Part shown: piece after piece, positions 1 to 9,735 of the stretch | How positions within the stretch are numbered: the stretch's first letter is position 1 | How the letters are laid out: each line of letters begins with the position of its first letter | Assembly: GCF_020966775.1 (NCBI RefSeq) | Contig: NZ_JAJKFV010000029.1 | Location: 1,295,001-1,359,000 of the forward strand | Source of the DNA: Rhodopirellula halodulae | GTDB lineage: Bacteria; Planctomycetota; Planctomycetia; Pirellulales; Pirellulaceae | Direction: 5' to 3' | Length of the DNA: 64,000 bases | Program-made: the position numbers and the translations under genes | The notes under the pieces: generated by a model | Told to the model about the DNA's origin: nothing | Seen by the model: the letters and a program-made list of their open reading frames with translations, nothing else | Databases searched by the model: none

Positions 1-1677
1 ACCGGGTGGACCGTTGGGTTTGCGACCTTCGCCCGGTTTTCCCTCGCCGCGTGCTCCAGCGGATGGTGGCCCGCCGGCCGCGTCAGCACCCACCGTTTCG
101 CGAAGATCACGCATCTCGCTGTTGTCTTCCGCTTCAATCTCCGGAAGGTCCATCAAGTTCAGATGTTCACGCAAGTTCAGAATGGCCGTCTCGCCGAGTT
201 CGAGTCCCGAGACAATGTTGACCATGGTGTCGTTGGTGGCACCGATTTTGACCTCGCGGGTTTCAAACTCGGTTGGGCCTTTTTTGACCAGCGAGTACAT
301 CTTTCCGCCGTGTTCATACAAGGCTTGGATTGGCACTTGCGTCGCGTCTGGCAACTGTTGGATGAACACCTCCACCGCAGCTGTCATCCCCGTGCGAATG
401 ATCTCCGGTGGATCGATGATTTCAATCGTGACGGCATATTCCTTGACGGAGGAACTGAACCAGCTGCCGGGTTCCGCATAGCGGTTGACCTTGGTGACGC
501 GACCCTTCAGCGTGACGTCGGGAAGAGCATCCAACCGGATCTTGGCCGGCATTCCTTTCCTCAACAGTGTGATGCGAGATTCGTTGACTTTGCAGCGAAC
601 CTGCATCATCGTTGGATCGGGAAGTTCGATGATGGCTTGGCGTTCACGAACCTGTGCCCCAGCCTCCACCACGAATTCCGCGTTGCCGCCCCGCGAGCTG
701 TATTTATTCGCATGCACCACAACCCCATCGGTCGGTGCATACATGACACACATTTCGATTTGTTGTTCGACTTCCGCCAATTCTTGTTGGGCTTCGAGCA
801 ATTCGGATCGGGCTGCCGACAACGTCGCTTCGGCCGCGTCAATGTCGCTGTCGAACTGCACCAGCATCTTTCGACGCGTTAGGTTTTGCAGCACCTTCAA
901 TCGGGCTTGTGCCGATTCCAATTGGTTGCGTGCATTGGCGAGAGCAAACTTGTCCGCTTCCAATTGCAGCGACTTCACCAATCCCTTGGCGACCAAACGT
1001 TCCGTACTCCCGATCGCCAACTGGGCTTTGCGAAGTTCTTGCTCGGCGACAGCGATCTCGCTTTGGATGGTCTTCTCGTCCGTCTTGTATACGCCTTCGA
1101 GATATTCCTCACGAGCGATCTTGGCTTGCTCGACCAGAGCCGACGCGGTGGCCACATTGGCTTCGGCCGTGATGACTTTGATGCGGTCCTCTTTTAGTTC
1201 CAATTCCAGGTTCGACGAGTCCAATTCCACCAACTTGTCGCCTTTGCGGACTCGCGTTCCCTCGTCGATCACCCACAAGATGGAAGTGCCCGTGCTGCCG
1301 CGTGATTTGATTTGGCAGATAATCTCAGTATTGCTGCTGCTCTCAATTTCCCCCTGTTCGATCACGGTGTGATCAAACGGCCCACGCTCGACCGTCGTGA
1401 CAATCAAATCGTCCAGGCTGACTGTGGAGGACTTTGCGTAGTATCGCTGGTACGCGAAGTAGCCGCCGATGCCGACCACGGCCAGCACGATCAACAACCC
1501 GAGCAGGACGCCGCCGCGCCGCGATGCAGCCTCGCGAGCCGCTGAGTCAGACCGGTTCACGAGCCCGGCAGAACGAGACTGTGCGGAGTGCGGAAGATGC
1601 ATATGGCGAACGTTGCCAATGCGAAAACGCTCTGCAACGGCGTTTTGCCGCTGCGAGCAAATGAGGTTGGATCGCAT
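1..1677 (-). CDS. HlyD-family efflux periplasmic adaptor, C-terminus beyond window
   Basis: Membrane-fusion (adaptor) protein that would bridge an inner-membrane pump and the outer membrane. The frame is open from ATG 1677 to the window edge, giving 559 codons without a stop. After a polar N-terminus there is one membrane segment (about residues 60-78), then the usual first barrel strand (VERGPFDHTV) and a first lipoyl half (VRKGDKLVELDSS, about 144-156). A long charged coiled coil (about 160-290) follows, then the second lipoyl half (MYAPTDGVVVHAN) and a beta-barrel region (MQVRCKVNESRI). The visible tail is Gly/Pro-rich. Pump genes probably lie to the left of the window. The substrate cannot be told. 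The family is clear; the exact start is less so. Confidence 0.88.
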   Translation of the reverse strand, partial: MRSNLICSQRQNAVAERFRIGNVRHMHLPHSAQSRSAGLVNRSDSAAREAASRRGGVLLGLLIVLAVVGIGGYFAYQRYYAKSSTVSLDDLIVTTVERGPFDHTVIEQGEIESSSNTEIICQIKSRGSTGTSILWVIDEGTRVRKGDKLVELDSSNLELELKEDRIKVITAEANVATASALVEQAKIAREEYLEGVYKTDEKTIQSEIAVAEQELRKAQLAIGSTERLVAKGLVKSLQLEADKFALANARNQLESAQARLKVLQNLTRRKMLVQFDSDIDAAEATLSAARSELLEAQQELAEVEQQIEMCVMYAPTDGVVVHANKYSSRGGNAEFVVEAGAQVRERQAIIELPDPTMMQVRCKVNESRITLLRKGMPAKIRLDALPDVTLKGRVTKVNRYAEPGSWFSSSVKEYAVTIEIIDPPEIIRTGMTAAVEVFIQQLPDATQVPIQALYEHGGKMYSLVKKGPTEFETREVKIGATNDTMVNIVSGLELGETAILNLREHLNLMDLPEIEAEDNSEMRDLRETVGADAAGGPPSAGARGEGKPGEGRKPNGPPG

Positions 1678-1833
1678 GGTTCTTGGCGGGGGCCGTAGGT
1701 GGGGAACGGAGAGCTGTTGTTTGAACCCCAACAAATCACGAAAGTTTCGCGATCGTTTTGCGGGGTGGTGAACACGGCGAATTCACCGAACGGCCCATTA
1801 TCCTACTCGACCCGAGCGATCTCCCAACCGTTT

Positions 1834-3282
1834 TTAGCAAAAATACCGGTCGTCAGAGATCATTGAACCATCGATTTCGGACCTGACCTCCGCAGATTTC
1901 CGCTGCAATTCGGTCTGGTCCATCGCAAACCGAGGGTTGATTTCCACCTTGACGGAATCGTCCACGGTCACGTCACACGTGCGTAACCAGCGGCGGTGGA
2001 GATCGCAGATCGCTTTTTGAGCCAATTCTGGAGTATCCGTTGCGGCACCGTTGGCATTCTTAACGGGTGCAAAGGCCTCGGCCGGATCCACTTCGCAAAC
2101 GATCGTGTTGTTGGCCTCGGGCAGCAGGTCGAAAATGAATTGTTCGAACTTGGTCGCGTTGGGGCTGTCTGGAGTAACCGCTTGGCCCGATTCGTCCAAA
2201 TGAGGCACCTTTTTGTTGGCACGGTGAAACGGAAAGGAAGCATCCGACTGCAGCATGCGATCGAAGAATTTTAGATCGAACAGATGGACCGCAATGTTTC
2301 CGGCCCACAGTCGCAAACTGCCGTCTTCATTGGTCATCTCCGCGGCGGAGTCTGGCAGGTCGCTGTACTCAATGATCTGAGTCTTGCCATCGACCTCGAC
2401 CACGTTGCCAACTTTTTCGGTTGGATAACGTTTGCGGATGACTTGCGTGGTCATCTCGCTTTGGGCCAATAAGTGATGTCCGATGAAAACAGGATCACAC
2501 AATTCGACCAGTGGATTGTCGACCTGGAAGTAGAACAGATGCTTGTGCCCTTCTCGCTTCATTTGCTCCAGACAACCGTTGCGGTCCAGGGCTCGCAGCG
2601 TTCCGCCGTGGCCATCGGGGCTGAGTGCCAACGAATCTTTTTCGGACATCAAGATTTTCCCAGTGGAGGCATCGACCGCCGGCATGGTGCCTTGTTCAAA
2701 GATGATGACTTGCTCGGGCTTCAATCCGAGATAGTTGTTCTCTTCGAAGTACTGTCGCGTTTCAGCGTCTGTCGCGGCACTGGTCATCAGATACAGCGGA
2801 ACGTCGACACCATAAGTCTCGCTGGCCGCGATCAATCGATCGGCAAAGAATTGAAACAGGGTGCGACCGCTGACGGGGCCAACCGGGAACATGCCTTTGG
2901 GTTGATCAAAACCCAAGCGCGTTCCTTGGCCGCCCGCGACCAACACGGTCGCGATCTCGCCGTCGCGGAGGGCTTGCTCGCCGCGCTCGCGAGCTTGCTC
3001 CAATGTCCAGTCGCATCCGCTTCCGTCGCTGGCAACCGCTTGAGGCATGGTCGCGCGAGAGGCGAGTTCACCAAAATCAATCGCCTTGTCTTTGCCTTCG
3101 ATCAAAGTCTTCAACTGGCCAAAATCCACTTGCGAAATTTGGCGGCTGAGTTGCGTTTGACCGGCATCGTCGAGTGAGTCCCAAAAGCGAAGCAGATGCT
3201 GTTGGTCGTGAGGTTCCAAGCGGGCTTGTAGTTCGTCGAGCGTGAGTGTGGCGTTGGCTTCGGCGGACGATTGGACAGACAT
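1834..3282 (-). CDS. UDP-sugar pyrophosphorylase, eukaryotic UAP1/AGX-like
   Basis: Predicted cytosolic UTP:sugar-1-phosphate uridylyltransferase of the UDPGP family, making UDP-GlcNAc or a related UDP-sugar for envelope polymers. Seen: nucleotide-binding loop VAGGQGTRLG with PKG (about residues 115-130), SPDGHGG (about 221-227), QVDNPL followed by DP (about 254-264) and a WAGNIAVH motif. These match eukaryotic UDP-N-acetylhexosamine pyrophosphorylases rather than bacterial GlmU or GalU. Length 482 aa is normal for that family. The frame extends upstream to 3390, but the ATG at 3282 starts the alignable part. Substrate (GlcNAc, GalNAc or Glc) is not decided by sequence reading. Confidence 0.87.
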   Translation of the reverse strand: MSVQSSAEANATLTLDELQARLEPHDQQHLLRFWDSLDDAGQTQLSRQISQVDFGQLKTLIEGKDKAIDFGELASRATMPQAVASDGSGCDWTLEQARERGEQALRDGEIATVLVAGGQGTRLGFDQPKGMFPVGPVSGRTLFQFFADRLIAASETYGVDVPLYLMTSAATDAETRQYFEENNYLGLKPEQVIIFEQGTMPAVDASTGKILMSEKDSLALSPDGHGGTLRALDRNGCLEQMKREGHKHLFYFQVDNPLVELCDPVFIGHHLLAQSEMTTQVIRKRYPTEKVGNVVEVDGKTQIIEYSDLPDSAAEMTNEDGSLRLWAGNIAVHLFDLKFFDRMLQSDASFPFHRANKKVPHLDESGQAVTPDSPNATKFEQFIFDLLPEANNTIVCEVDPAEAFAPVKNANGAATDTPELAQKAICDLHRRWLRTCDVTVDDSVKVEINPRFAMDQTELQRKSAEVRSEIDGSMISDDRYFC

Positions 3283-3595
3283 GGGCAGTCGGTGGTGTCG
3301 TGAATGGAGAAAAGTGAGTTGTGAGCCTGCAACACTGATCGGCGAACGAAACAACAGACACGTTTCGCTTCGCCAGGTTGAACGAATCACGCGAGCTTTT
3401 GAAATCGGCCAGCTCGTGGTTGGCCAAACAAATTGGTGTGATTGGACAGACGAATGAATCGTTGCTGGCCAAACAATTCACGAATCGTTCGGCAGGCTCT
3501 TATCTGCTTCCTAGACAGCATATTCCGTTCCGGCGGGACGCTCGCCACCCCAAAGCGACTTTCGCGAAAACTTCGCTAACCTTTCCTCTGACACG
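3283..3595. other. Intergenic, upstream of the pyrophosphorylase gene
   Basis: No convincing gene. The block TGGCCAAACAA occurs twice about 45 bp apart (near 3420 and 3465). It probably carries the promoter of the minus-strand gene to the left; no promoter could be assigned. Confidence 0.5.
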
Positions 3596-4378
3596 TCATT
3601 CGTGATTCTGCGGAACGTTCGGTCTGGGGAAGGCGGAAGGTTGCCCGAACCAATCCGGATGAAAACCCTGGCGAACGGCGAGCAGAACCGCCTTGCCGTG
3701 CTGGTGGGGTGCGCCGTGCGTGGTGTCCCATTCCAACCGTTCTTCGTATCGAAGGACTCGCAAACCAGACGACGGTGCGACCGCCCATTCGATCAATTGA
3801 TTGGGACGAAAATAATTGATCACCGCGTCAGCCGTTTCACTGACTGGTTGGTTGCTATCCTTGCCCGGTGCTTGATCACTGCCGGGGTCTTCGGTTGTGT
3901 GCACCTGAACGTACAGCACGCCGTGAGAGGTCAATCCATCGCACATGTTCTGCCACACCCTCGGTGCGTCAGCGGCGGGAATGTGATCCAAAACCGTGGT
4001 GCCGATGATGGCGGAGTATCTTCCCGCAGCAATGTCCAATTCCCGAACGTCACAGACGAGTGTTTGAACGCGATCGGACAATTCGGCCTTGACCGCCCGT
4101 TCGCGAATCCGGTCCAGTCCCCGTTCGCTGACATCAACGGAGGTCACGTTGAAACCGGCGGCGGCCAGTGCCAGCGTGTCGCGACCCGCTCCCGCACCCA
4201 GGTCCAGCGCGTGACCGCAACCATCTTCGGTCGATTGGACTTCGTCGGATGTGGGAGCCACCACCTGGCGAAGGTAGGCCGCCAATTCCAGCGAAGGCTG
4301 CATTCCATAGGCGATATTTTCGCGGTCGTAGGCTTCAAAGAAGAAATCACGCGGTTCGTCTTCGGTGACTGGATTCAC
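3596..4378 (-). CDS. Class I SAM-dependent methyltransferase
   Basis: Rossmann-fold methyltransferase of 260 aa. Motif I is HALDLGAGAGRDTLAL (about residues 56-71). An acidic residue ends strand 2 (VTSVDVSERGL), and a post-motif I segment reads LVCDVRELDI. Motif II/III-like text IIGTTVLDHI follows. The layout resembles the TehB/small-molecule methyltransferase group, but the acceptor is unknown. It is divergent from the DUF1549 gene, with 82 bp between the starts. Start ATG 4378 is the first in frame and fits the family N-terminus. Confidence 0.8.
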   Translation of the reverse strand: MNPVTEDEPRDFFFEAYDRENIAYGMQPSLELAAYLRQVVAPTSDEVQSTEDGCGHALDLGAGAGRDTLALAAAGFNVTSVDVSERGLDRIRERAVKAELSDRVQTLVCDVRELDIAAGRYSAIIGTTVLDHIPAADAPRVWQNMCDGLTSHGVLYVQVHTTEDPGSDQAPGKDSNQPVSETADAVINYFRPNQLIEWAVAPSSGLRVLRYEERLEWDTTHGAPHQHGKAVLLAVRQGFHPDWFGQPSAFPRPNVPQNHE

Positions 4379-4460
4379 GCTGATACAGATGGGCTAAAGA
4401 ATGTGGGATAAAATGAGGGAGTCATTGGCAAGATAGCCTGTTGGGAAGCGAAACACAGAC

Positions 4461-6545
4461 ATGTCATTTCATGAAAGTCAAAACGTAACCAGCGATGGCC
4501 CCATCGATCGGCCCGCGGATGACGTCCCGGTGGTCGCTGAGTTGGTGCCGGACGTGGAGGCCGAAGTTGTCTCCCAAGCTTCGTCAGAACGTCCTCCATG
4601 GAAACGTCGATTCCGGGCGATCGGCCGATGGGTGGTGCTCGGCGGATTGATGCTGATGACCTTCGCGTTTTTGAGTTCGGGGTTGAGTCCCAACCCTTCG
4701 GCCATCCCAACGCTCGAGATCGCTTCTGATTCAACCTCGACCGACCATTCGGTGTTGATCCAGGGTAATTCGCCCTCGGAAGCGGGTGTGCCGGCAATTG
4801 AAAACGTCGCGTTGCGGGCTGACGGGGTTCGTGAAAAGAAACCGGAGGATGTTCTCCGGGAACGGTTGGCCGAGCAGTGGCGATTGAGCCTGGACGAACG
4901 GGGTTTGGAACCGGCACCCATGGCGGATTGGCTGACCGTTTGCCGGCGTCTGTCGTTGGCTTTGGTGGGAACCGGATTGTCGTTGGAAGAGATCCGATCG
5001 TTACAGCGAATTCCGGAAGCCGAGCGAGTCTCCGTGCACCGCGAACGCTTGCTCAACAGTGATCGATTCCATCAGTACTGGGCCGAACGGACGGCTCGTT
5101 ATTTGGTCGGTGCCGACGAAGGCCCGTTCATTTTCTATCGCCGCCGACGGTTTCGGACTTGGTTGAGTGAGCAATATGCTAAGAACACTCACTACGATGA
5201 TTTGGTGAAGATGCTGATCATCGCCGAAGGGGTTTGGACCGACCGTCCGGAAGTCAACTACTACACGGTGACGTTTGATAGTGGCGATGACGGACCCGAC
5301 CCCGTTCGATTGGCAGCACGAACCACACGAGCTTTCTTGGGGGTGCGAATCGATTGCTTGCAGTGCCATGACGACTTCCTGGGAAATGTCTCGTTAGGCA
5401 ACGCGGATTGGATGGTGCACTGCACCGACGATTGGATCCCTCGCGAACACCGAGCATCCGACGATTCGTTGCCGACTGCGAGTGACGTGGGTGTGCTGCG
5501 TGAGGGCAGCCAAGAAGATTTCCATTCGTTGGCCGCGTTCTTCACGGCGGCAACCAGCGAGGGCGTGCAAGGACTTCGCAATCAGAAGGCTGACTACAAG
5601 TATCAGTTTCTTTACGAAGACGAAGAAGTCCAAGTTGAACCCGATGTTCCGTATCGACGCGATTTGTTGCCTCCGGCTCGCGAGCAAAAGAACCATGCGC
5701 AAGTAGCTGGCGACGAATCGGAGTTGCCGCATTACCTCAGCGATCGCGAACGTTTGGCCTACTGGTTAACACACCCTGAAAACAAACCTGCTGCGAGAGC
5801 TGCGGTGACTCGGTTTTGGACGTTGTTGTTCGGGCAACCACCGGGCATAGAAACGGAATACGGATTCCAAGTTGGTGAAGTGGACAACCTGCCCTTGGAT
5901 ATTCCTCCGTCGCCGATGATTCAAACGCTGGCCGATGCTTTTGTTGCCAACGATTTCAACATTCGAGACCTGATCCGTTGGATCACGGATTCGCCAGCGT
6001 TCCAAGTCAGCAGCCAAGCGGACTTCGATGTCACCGAACAACACGAATTGGCGATGGCGGTGTTTCCTGTCACGAGGTTGCGCGGGGAGCAGGTGGCGGG
6101 CGCCGCGATTCAAGCGGGGCGTATCAAGACCATCAATCGCGATTCCTCGTTCCTTGTGCAATTGATGCGTTTTGGTGAAACCAACGATTTTCTAAAACGC
6201 TATGGGGACTTGGGTGAAGACGAGTTCACGCAACAGCCGGTCACCATCACGCAGCGACTGGTGATGCTGAACGGCAAAATGGTTGCGGAGACGTCCAAAC
6301 CCAACCCGGTTTTGAGTGCCGCGTCGCACATCGAAATGTTTTCCGAGAATGATGAAGCGGTCGTGAGAACGCTGTATCTGACCGTGCTGAATCGTGAGCC
6401 CAGTGAACGAGAATTGAAACACTTTGCCTCGCGGCTGAAGCGTGAAGTCCGCGAACAAAACGAACCGGCGACATCGCGAAACCAGGAGATCACGGACCTG
6501 ATGTGGGTGCTGCTCAACAGCAGCGAATTTGGCTGGAACCATTGA
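4461..6545 (+). CDS. DUF1549/DUF1553 planctomycete protein with a CxxCH motif
   Basis: 694-aa envelope protein of the planctomycete DUF1549-DUF1553 (PSCyt2/PSD1-type) class. A polar N-terminus of about 55 residues precedes one membrane segment (about 57-75), which probably anchors it with the bulk outside the cytoplasm. DUF1549 covers about residues 125-310 and contains C299-x-x-C302-H303, a possible single heme site. DUF1553 is at about 430-690 (SDRERLAYWLTHPEN; FNIRDLIRWITDSPAFQ). A DUF1501 gene follows 104 bp downstream on the same strand, the standard partner. The biochemical role of these pairs is not established; links to polysaccharide breakdown are an inference from other genomes. The separate N-terminal PSCyt1 domain found in many relatives is absent. 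Confidence 0.85.
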   Translation: MSFHESQNVTSDGPIDRPADDVPVVAELVPDVEAEVVSQASSERPPWKRRFRAIGRWVVLGGLMLMTFAFLSSGLSPNPSAIPTLEIASDSTSTDHSVLIQGNSPSEAGVPAIENVALRADGVREKKPEDVLRERLAEQWRLSLDERGLEPAPMADWLTVCRRLSLALVGTGLSLEEIRSLQRIPEAERVSVHRERLLNSDRFHQYWAERTARYLVGADEGPFIFYRRRRFRTWLSEQYAKNTHYDDLVKMLIIAEGVWTDRPEVNYYTVTFDSGDDGPDPVRLAARTTRAFLGVRIDCLQCHDDFLGNVSLGNADWMVHCTDDWIPREHRASDDSLPTASDVGVLREGSQEDFHSLAAFFTAATSEGVQGLRNQKADYKYQFLYEDEEVQVEPDVPYRRDLLPPAREQKNHAQVAGDESELPHYLSDRERLAYWLTHPENKPAARAAVTRFWTLLFGQPPGIETEYGFQVGEVDNLPLDIPPSPMIQTLADAFVANDFNIRDLIRWITDSPAFQVSSQADFDVTEQHELAMAVFPVTRLRGEQVAGAAIQAGRIKTINRDSSFLVQLMRFGETNDFLKRYGDLGEDEFTQQPVTITQRLVMLNGKMVAETSKPNPVLSAASHIEMFSENDEAVVRTLYLTVLNREPSERELKHFASRLKREVREQNEPATSRNQEITDLMWVLLNSSEFGWNH

Positions 6546-6649
6546 GCAGCAGGGAATCGAACCCTTGCTTGGTCCAAAACGGGGCGTGGGTTCGAACGAG
6601 ATTTATCAAAAGACGAACTGAAGCTTGAAGCGAGCGAGAGGATACTGAA

Positions 6650-7969
6650 ATGACGATGTCGATCAGCAAACCATCGGGGCACACGCTTTGTGACGTGCGC
6701 ACTCACCTCTCTCGGCGTCGATTGCTGGGGGCCGGTTCGGCATTCATGATGTCGGCGCTGGCACGAAAGTTGACGCTGGCGGCTGAGCAGCAAGCGGACT
6801 CCGGCAAGCCGCCCAAGAGCGTGATCTTACTATGGCTGGAAGGTGGGCCGAGCCAACTGGAAACCTTTGATCCGCACGCGGGGACCAAATACGGTGGTGA
6901 TGTGGGCGCCATCGATACCAGTTTGAAAGGTGTTCAGCTCGCTGACACCATGCCTCGATTGGCCGAGCAAATGCACCTGTGTTCGTTGGTGCGAAGCGTC
7001 GTCGGAAAGGAAGGCGATCACGAGCGAGCTATCTACGCGATGAAAACTGGTTTCCGGCCGGATCCAACGCTGGAACATCCTTCCATCGGCAGCATTCTTT
7101 GCCACGCCGATGAAGCGGGAGCGGACATTCCACGTCACATTTCGATCCTTGCCGGGCGGTCGGCCGCGACGGGCGGTTACTTGGGTCCGCAGTTCGATGC
7201 GTTCAAGACGGGTGACCCGGCACAACCCGTTCCTGACGTGCGGGCCCGAGTGGATGACGCTCGCTATCAACGACGGTTGGATGCTTTGACCAACATACTC
7301 GAACCGCAATTCACTCGTGGACGCATTCGTGACCTGGAACAGAATCGAACACTGCACTTGGCCGGGACCGAAGCCGCGCGGCGGATGATGTCGAGTGATC
7401 AGCTGTCAGCGTTTGATGTCAACGAAGAACCGCAATCCGAACGAGATGCCTTTGGCGATCATGCGTTCGGTCGCAGTTGTCTGTCCGCCTCGCGGCTGAT
7501 TGAGGTTGGTGTGCGATGCGTTGAGATCACGTTGACCGGCTGGGACAGCCACATCAACAATCACAGCTTGCAATCCAGTGCCGCGGAAACGTTGGATTCG
7601 GGAATCGCCGCCTTGCTCAAACGATTGGAAGAGCGGGGATTGCTAGAGTCCACGCTGGTTGTTTGCGGCGGTGAGTTTGGACGAACGCCCCAAATCAATC
7701 CGGCCGCGGGACGTGATCACTGGGTGCACGGATTCAGCACACTTTTCGCGGGTGGCGGGATTCGCCGTGGGCATGTTCATGGGGCGACGGGAGCCGAGCC
7801 CGATTTCGACAAGCCCGATCGGCATGTCACGCTGCCCGTCACGATCCCAGATTTGCACGCCACCATTCTGGAGAGTTTGGGACTGGAACCCGACGTGGAA
7901 TTGAACACGCCGATCGGTCGTCCGATGAAACGCAGCGAGGGTGAAGTGATCCGTTCGATGATCGGCTGA
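6650..7969 (+). CDS. DUF1501 protein with Tat-like signal
   Basis: 439-aa member of the DUF1501 family, related in fold to sulfatases/phosphatases. A twin-arginine type leader is visible (SRRRLLGAGSAF, about residues 23-34, then an Ala-rich stretch), so export in the folded state is likely. Conserved family blocks are present: LLWLEGGPSQLETFDPH, VVGKEGDHERAIYAMKTGF, GWDSHINN and GGEFGRTPQIN near GRDHW. The partner DUF1549/DUF1553 gene is directly upstream. The convergent neighbour ends at the adjacent base (7970). The true function is unknown. Confidence 0.87.
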   Translation: MTMSISKPSGHTLCDVRTHLSRRRLLGAGSAFMMSALARKLTLAAEQQADSGKPPKSVILLWLEGGPSQLETFDPHAGTKYGGDVGAIDTSLKGVQLADTMPRLAEQMHLCSLVRSVVGKEGDHERAIYAMKTGFRPDPTLEHPSIGSILCHADEAGADIPRHISILAGRSAATGGYLGPQFDAFKTGDPAQPVPDVRARVDDARYQRRLDALTNILEPQFTRGRIRDLEQNRTLHLAGTEAARRMMSSDQLSAFDVNEEPQSERDAFGDHAFGRSCLSASRLIEVGVRCVEITLTGWDSHINNHSLQSSAAETLDSGIAALLKRLEERGLLESTLVVCGGEFGRTPQINPAAGRDHWVHGFSTLFAGGGIRRGHVHGATGAEPDFDKPDRHVTLPVTIPDLHATILESLGLEPDVELNTPIGRPMKRSEGEVIRSMIG

Positions 7970-9664
7970 TCACTTCACGGGCTTCATCCAGTCGATCTCG
8001 AACGATGCGGGCTGCGCTTCAGCATCCAATTTTCCAAACGCAACCATCGTGAGCGTTTGGGGATCAACGTCATCCGCAAAACGAACCGGGTAAGCCTTTT
8101 TGTTCATCAACCGAACTTGGTATCCGTTTTCTTCATCGGTTGCTTCGATCTTGCCCAAAATCATGGCGCCATCGGTTTGGCGTGTTTCCTGTGGCGTGTC
8201 GATCCATGCGGGAACCTGTCTGGCGAATGAAACGAACAGTGGCGTGTTGCCAATGATGCGGTCAACCAACGGCTGCAGCTGTTCCAGGTCGTCCGAGTTT
8301 GCATCCGAAGAGACTCGCGACATCATTCCGTACGCGTAGACAACAGCCTGCTGAAATTTCGGGTCTTCGGCGTCCAGCGATTCCAAGCGATCAAGCACCA
8401 TGCCGATCTCATCGACCGAGGAACTGAGGTCGGACGAAACGTCGGTTGTCGGTGACTCCACTGGATCTTCCGGAAGGCTCATTTCGGCGGGCTCCGCCGA
8501 TGTGACTTCACTGATCGCAGCAGGCAGCCCCGGTAGATCCGTTTCCGCAGGTGCCTCATCCGTCATCGGCAGATCGAACGAGGTGTCTGGTTGTTCGTTC
8601 ATTGCGACCGGATCAAGGTCGTTCTCCGGTGCATCGGATGGTTGGAATGGTTCTGTGTTCGCGAGATCTTCCGCTGCGGGAGAATCAATTGGTGCAGCGG
8701 GTTCAGACGGGGCCTCGGTCGCTTCCATTGCGAGATCCGATTCAGATGCATCGTCTTGAGTCAGCTCCGCCAAGGCGTCTGCGGCCGGATCAGATTCCGG
8801 GACCATATCCGATTCGCTTGTGTCCATTTCCACTGGAGTGAGCAATTCGGAATCGCTTTCGTTCAGATCTTCCGCGAGGGATCTGCCTTGCGGTGATGAG
8901 TCCATCGGCGGAGGAGTGTAGGACGATGGAGGTGCGGCGGTTCTGCGAATTGGGGTCGAAGAACTAAGCGATCCATCCAGCGGGTAGAAACCTAGGTTCG
9001 GTAAAGCATCCAGGTACCAAAGCAAACCGCCGCCGATTGGTAACGCAAGCAATGCACCTAGGATGGGCGAACCCACCGTCTTCAACATCGATTTCTTTTT
9101 ACGGCGTTTGCGATCACTGGAATAGATGGCCATCGGTGGATCTTCTTCACCGCCGGTTTCCAACTGAATGTCATCGGACGCATCACTGGATTCGTCGTTG
9201 ACCAAAAACGCGTCTAGGTCTTCATCATCTTCGGGGGCGTCGACGGTGACTGCTTCGTGTTCTTGCAGCACACCTTCTTCTTGCAACACACCTTCGTTGC
9301 CAACGTCGCTGGATGTGTCTTGGATGTCCGAGGGTTCGAACATGTCCAGGTCGGCATCGTCATCCACGAGCGCGGTGGGGCCGCTGGCGAGAGTGGTTGG
9401 TGCAGGATCCATGCTTGCTAATCCAGGCACCTCGTCTTCTTCGGAGCTGGTGAGGCCCAATGGCGTTCCCGCCTCCGCTTCCGCGGACAAATCATCACCC
9501 ACAACGATCAAAGCGGGTGGCAGCGCGGCTTCGATTTCATGGTGGTCCAGGGTTGCCAGACACCAAGGGCATTGCACTTGAGCCGTGTTGGAAATTTGCC
9601 CCGACAACAAACGATCTGGGATCCGAACCGATTCGTGGCAGCGGGGGCAAGGTGTGACCAACAT
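7970..9664 (-). CDS. Zinc-ribbon, single-pass acidic membrane protein of unknown function
   Basis: 564 aa from ATG 9664. The frame opens at 9712, but 9664 puts the zinc ribbon at the N-terminus. Visible parts are a two-knuckle ribbon (C6-x-x-C9 and C32-x-x-C35), a long Asp/Glu/Ser-rich linker with a small tandem repeat (EGVLQ twice), a basic patch (RKRRKKK) and one membrane segment (about 199-217). After these come another acidic Ser/Pro-rich stretch and a compact C-terminal domain of about 130 residues (EIGMVLDRLE to the end). The ribbon would face the cytoplasm and the C-terminal domain the other side. I do not recognise the C-terminal domain. Confidence 0.75.
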   Translation of the reverse strand: MLVTPCPRCHESVRIPDRLLSGQISNTAQVQCPWCLATLDHHEIEAALPPALIVVGDDLSAEAEAGTPLGLTSSEEDEVPGLASMDPAPTTLASGPTALVDDDADLDMFEPSDIQDTSSDVGNEGVLQEEGVLQEHEAVTVDAPEDDEDLDAFLVNDESSDASDDIQLETGGEEDPPMAIYSSDRKRRKKKSMLKTVGSPILGALLALPIGGGLLWYLDALPNLGFYPLDGSLSSSTPIRRTAAPPSSYTPPPMDSSPQGRSLAEDLNESDSELLTPVEMDTSESDMVPESDPAADALAELTQDDASESDLAMEATEAPSEPAAPIDSPAAEDLANTEPFQPSDAPENDLDPVAMNEQPDTSFDLPMTDEAPAETDLPGLPAAISEVTSAEPAEMSLPEDPVESPTTDVSSDLSSSVDEIGMVLDRLESLDAEDPKFQQAVVYAYGMMSRVSSDANSDDLEQLQPLVDRIIGNTPLFVSFARQVPAWIDTPQETRQTDGAMILGKIEATDEENGYQVRLMNKKAYPVRFADDVDPQTLTMVAFGKLDAEAQPASFEIDWMKPVK

Positions 9665-9735
9665 GAGGGAGACCAATTCGACGAAGGCGTGGTGAGCGGA
9701 TTTTCCCCGCATTGTAACTACGCCCGACAGCCATT

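Noticed and set aside
2473-3177. 234-codon plus-strand frame
   Set aside because: Antisense to the pyrophosphorylase motifs; composition is shadow-like.
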